Assembly: GCA_964510055.1 (NCBI GenBank)
Contig: CAZDZY010000045.1
Span: 1 to 22,882, forward strand
Length of the DNA stretch: 22,882 nt
Direction of reading: 5' to 3'
Origin: DTFZ01 sp964510055
GTDB lineage: Bacteria > Bacillota > Clostridia > Christensenellales > SZUA-584
In this document: positions 20,981 through 22,882 of the stretch, one piece after another
Numbering within the stretch: position 1 is the stretch's first letter
How the letters are laid out: every line of letters begins with the position of its first letter
The notes under the pieces: generated by a model
The model's database searches: none
Told to the model about the DNA's origin: nothing
Seen by the model: only the letters and a program-made list of their open reading frames with translations
Program-made: the position numbers and the translations under genes

Positions 20981-22345
20981 ATGAAAACAATTAAATATAT
21001 TGATACAAATGGAAAAGAAATCAGTAAAGAAGAATACGAAAGGCTATGCCAAACCGGATACTATTCCGGAACTAGCGAAACTAATTTGGAAACACAGATT
21101 GAAACGTACAGAATGAAAGCCTTAAAGTTTGTTGATACAAATGGAAAAGAAATCAGTAGAGAAGAATACGAAAGATTATGCCAAACTGGGCACTTTACCG
21201 GCAATAACAAAATGAATCTTGAAACCCGGATTGAAACATATAGATTAAAAGAGATACCGGAAGAAGAATTTATTAAACATCCATATGAATTAAGTCTTAC
21301 AAAAAAGATAACAATGTTTTTTAATACGGATATATTAACGGACGAGAATCTTAAAAAGAGATACGAGATCAATATTAAAACGATACCATTTAATATAAAG
21401 GCTTGGGTCGATGGTAATGATAAAGAAGGACAAGATTTTGTTTATTCTAATTATGTTTTAACAACTGATAATTCACTTGATTATATTTTACAACGGAATG
21501 TTTCAAAGGAGGGTTTTGTAAAATATGAAATATCTCTTAATTCTAACATTCGTATTATTGGTGAATGTAAATATAATGAAAGTAGAGATGAACTTGAAAG
21601 AGCTTTAACTAAAGATAAAGAGGATACAATAAAAGAAATAGACTTATTAAATTTAAATGATAATAAATACTATTTAGTTTATTCTATTGAATATAAATGT
21701 ATAATGTCTTTCGAAAATAAAGAAAAAAGTCAAGAATCTTGGCATAAACATTATAATAGAAAACCAAATCACCGTACCCTAAGTGATTTGGGAATAGATA
21801 TGTTTAAGAAATCTTGGCATGGTGATGAACTTAAAGATATGTATATTAAGTTTAATATAAAGGATATAAAGATTGATTTTGAAAAGAAAAACTATTTAAA
21901 AGTATTAGGAGAAATAATAAAACATTCTGAATTAAAAACAGTATTTGATTTGTTTTGCAATTCAATTTACCAGGAGGATTACAAAATTGAATTACTTTTA
22001 TTAATAATGGGTTTTGAAGTTTTATTCAAAACTAGTCAAGATAACGAAGCAATAGCATATAAAATTAGAAGGAACACAGCCGTATTTTTAAAGGGTATTT
22101 ATGACAATCCAAATTATATAATAAGCGCAGATAGTATCTATGAATTTATTGGTGACATGTACAAAGTAAGAAGTACTTTAGTGCATACAGGGAAGGTAAA
22201 AGAGGGTATAGATATAAACTCAAATATAGAGAGATTAAGGGAATATCTAAGGATTGCGATAATCAAATATTATAATGAAGTTATATGTAAGAGTATTAAA
22301 CACGATGATTTTATTAAAGAGTTAAACAGAAAAGGATATGATTAA
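20981..22345 (+). CDS. HEPN (Apea-like) domain protein with duplicated N-terminal module
   Basis: This 454-residue soluble protein is AT-rich. Residues ~5-44 and ~49-88 are two near-identical copies of a 44-residue module (IDTNGKEISKEEYERLCQTG...ETQIETYRMK). The C-terminal ~120 residues are helical with ELLLLIMGFEVLF and the HEPN RNase motif R-x4-H (RSTLVH, Arg397 and His402) followed by TGK, as in Apea-like HEPN domains. Such domains act as RNA-cleaving effectors in abortive infection and toxin systems. The middle part (about 95-330) is not recognisable. No antitoxin or partner gene is adjacent. A GGGGGTG site precedes the ATG. A defence role is plausible from the domain and base composition. 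Confidence 0.75.
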   Translation: MKTIKYIDTNGKEISKEEYERLCQTGYYSGTSETNLETQIETYRMKALKFVDTNGKEISREEYERLCQTGHFTGNNKMNLETRIETYRLKEIPEEEFIKHPYELSLTKKITMFFNTDILTDENLKKRYEINIKTIPFNIKAWVDGNDKEGQDFVYSNYVLTTDNSLDYILQRNVSKEGFVKYEISLNSNIRIIGECKYNESRDELERALTKDKEDTIKEIDLLNLNDNKYYLVYSIEYKCIMSFENKEKSQESWHKHYNRKPNHRTLSDLGIDMFKKSWHGDELKDMYIKFNIKDIKIDFEKKNYLKVLGEIIKHSELKTVFDLFCNSIYQEDYKIELLLLIMGFEVLFKTSQDNEAIAYKIRRNTAVFLKGIYDNPNYIISADSIYEFIGDMYKVRSTLVHTGKVKEGIDINSNIERLREYLRIAIIKYYNEVICKSIKHDDFIKELNRKGYD

Positions 22346-22388
22346 AAGTAATTCCGTACTACGATTATCATGAGGTTAACGAATCCCT

Positions 22389-22453
22389 CCGTCATTGCGA
22401 GGAGCGAAGCTTAGACGGGAGCGAAGCCTGACGGCGCAGCGACGTGGCAATCC
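22389..22453 (+). repeat. Dispersed repeat (GTCATTGCGAGG...GTGGCAATCC type)
   Basis: CCGTCATTGCGAGGAGCGAAGC at the left and GACGTGGCAATCC at the right form the imperfect-palindrome repeat seen widely in bacterial intergenic DNA. It has an internal extra copy of GGAGCGAAGC. It is a different family from copies A-F. The rest of 22346-22599 shows no gene. Confidence 0.65.
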
Positions 22454-22599
22454 AGAAGAATAACGGTTAAGACGCTGCACTACTTGTTGTTGCCAATTAC
22501 CGTCGGCAGCGTTCAGAATTGGTTTTTATCAGTCCATCCGCATTGGCTTTTATTTATACAAAAGTGACATTCCAAAGCGATTCAGCTTTTGTATTCCCG

Positions 22600-22882
22600 C
22601 TATCGTCCTCCTTTAATGTAAACGACCTTGTCATCGTTGTCGTCATAAAAGTCGGCAAATATTGCCTCCTCTTTATAACCGCTTTTTATATAAAACTGCC
22701 GCGTGCCGTAATAACTATCCCTCGATGATGTTTCAACGTATATTTTCCTGCCGCCCCGTTCTGATATTTCATTTTCCGTTTCCAGAAGGAGCTTTTTGCC
22801 TATGCCCATGCCTTTATATTTCTTGTCTACCACTATCCAATAAAGATCATAGCTGCTTTTTGTGCAGGGTATCGGCCCAAAG
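22600..22882 (-). CDS. GNAT-family N-acetyltransferase, 5' end outside window
   Basis: The frame is open through the right edge, so the N-terminus is missing; 93 residues are visible. YDLYWIVVDKKYKGMGIGKKLL is the GNAT beta4 strand plus the acetyl-CoA pyrophosphate-binding Q/RxxGxG/A-type loop (KYKGMGIGK). IYVETSSRDSYYGTRQFYIKSGYKEEAI is the typical C-terminal half. It transfers an acetyl group from acetyl-CoA to an amine, but the substrate cannot be told. An internal GTG at 22833 is not the real start because conserved sequence continues upstream of it. Confidence 0.85.
   Translation of the reverse strand, partial: FGPIPCTKSSYDLYWIVVDKKYKGMGIGKKLLLETENEISERGGRKIYVETSSRDSYYGTRQFYIKSGYKEEAIFADFYDDNDDKVVYIKGGR

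Noticed and set aside
1..22882. tRNA, rRNA, CRISPR arrays, integrase/att sites or intact insertion sequences
   Set aside because: None could be recognised on either strand; no transposase or integrase frame is present despite the repeats.

Overview
The window looks like a chromosomal segment of an anaerobic Bacillota (Clostridia-type) bacterium. The evidence is AGGAGG-type ribosome binding sites, near-consensus TTGACA/TATAAT promoters with 17-bp spacers, lipoproteins with a Gram-positive style lipobox, gut-Firmicutes-like dispersed intergenic repeats, and a Pdu/Eut-type bacterial microcompartment (BMC) operon. This assignment is inferred from features only; no rRNA or other phylogenetic marker is present. 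Core genes are fairly GC-rich and use the Ile codon ATA heavily. Several accessory genes (about 9.58-12.40 kb and 20.98-22.35 kb) are strikingly AT-rich and look acquired.

Layout. (1) 1-7.9 kb: three paralogous sulfatase/LTA-synthase-like surface proteins on the minus strand: a multi-TM form cut by the left edge and two lipoproteins. They flank a plus-strand operon encoding a double-domain KaiC-like ATPase, a single-domain response regulator and a sensor kinase with a degenerate N-terminal receiver. The KaiC gene has a good promoter and two operator-like palindromes 30 bp apart in its leader. (2) 7.9-9.6 kb: a repeat-rich stretch with four copies of an ~85-bp dispersed repeat, a MITE-like inverted repeat, a GIY-YIG protein and a small zinc-ribbon protein. 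(3) 9.6-12.4 kb: an AT-rich accessory block with a YHYH-motif/zinc-finger membrane protein, a MazG-like pyrophosphohydrolase and an AIPR-family abortive-infection protein. (4) 12.7-20.8 kb: a 12-gene BMC operon. (5) 21.0-22.9 kb: an AT-rich HEPN (Apea-like) protein with a duplicated N-terminal module, a dispersed repeat, and a GNAT acetyltransferase cut by the right edge.

BMC operon: pduL-type phosphotransacylase, an unknown cargo protein, a BMC-P (EutN) gene, CoA-acylating aldehyde dehydrogenase, a PduS-like Fe-S flavoprotein, a PduT-like BMC-T, BMC-H, BMC-P, BMC-H, BMC-P and two deoxyribose-phosphate aldolases (DeoC). The likely pathway is 2-deoxyribose-5-phosphate to glyceraldehyde-3-phosphate plus acetaldehyde, then acetyl-CoA, then acetyl-phosphate, with acetaldehyde held inside the shell. 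This fits the sugar-phosphate-utilizing (SPU) class of predicted BMCs. Unusual points are: no alcohol dehydrogenase in the operon; a second DeoC carrying a C-terminal four-cysteine [4Fe-4S] motif; a first DeoC with the lysines kept but the phosphate-site region altered; a PduT-like pore cysteine; and TEEVL-like encapsulation helices on the cargo proteins. Together these suggest that electrons leave the compartment through Fe-S proteins rather than by ethanol formation. That is an inference.
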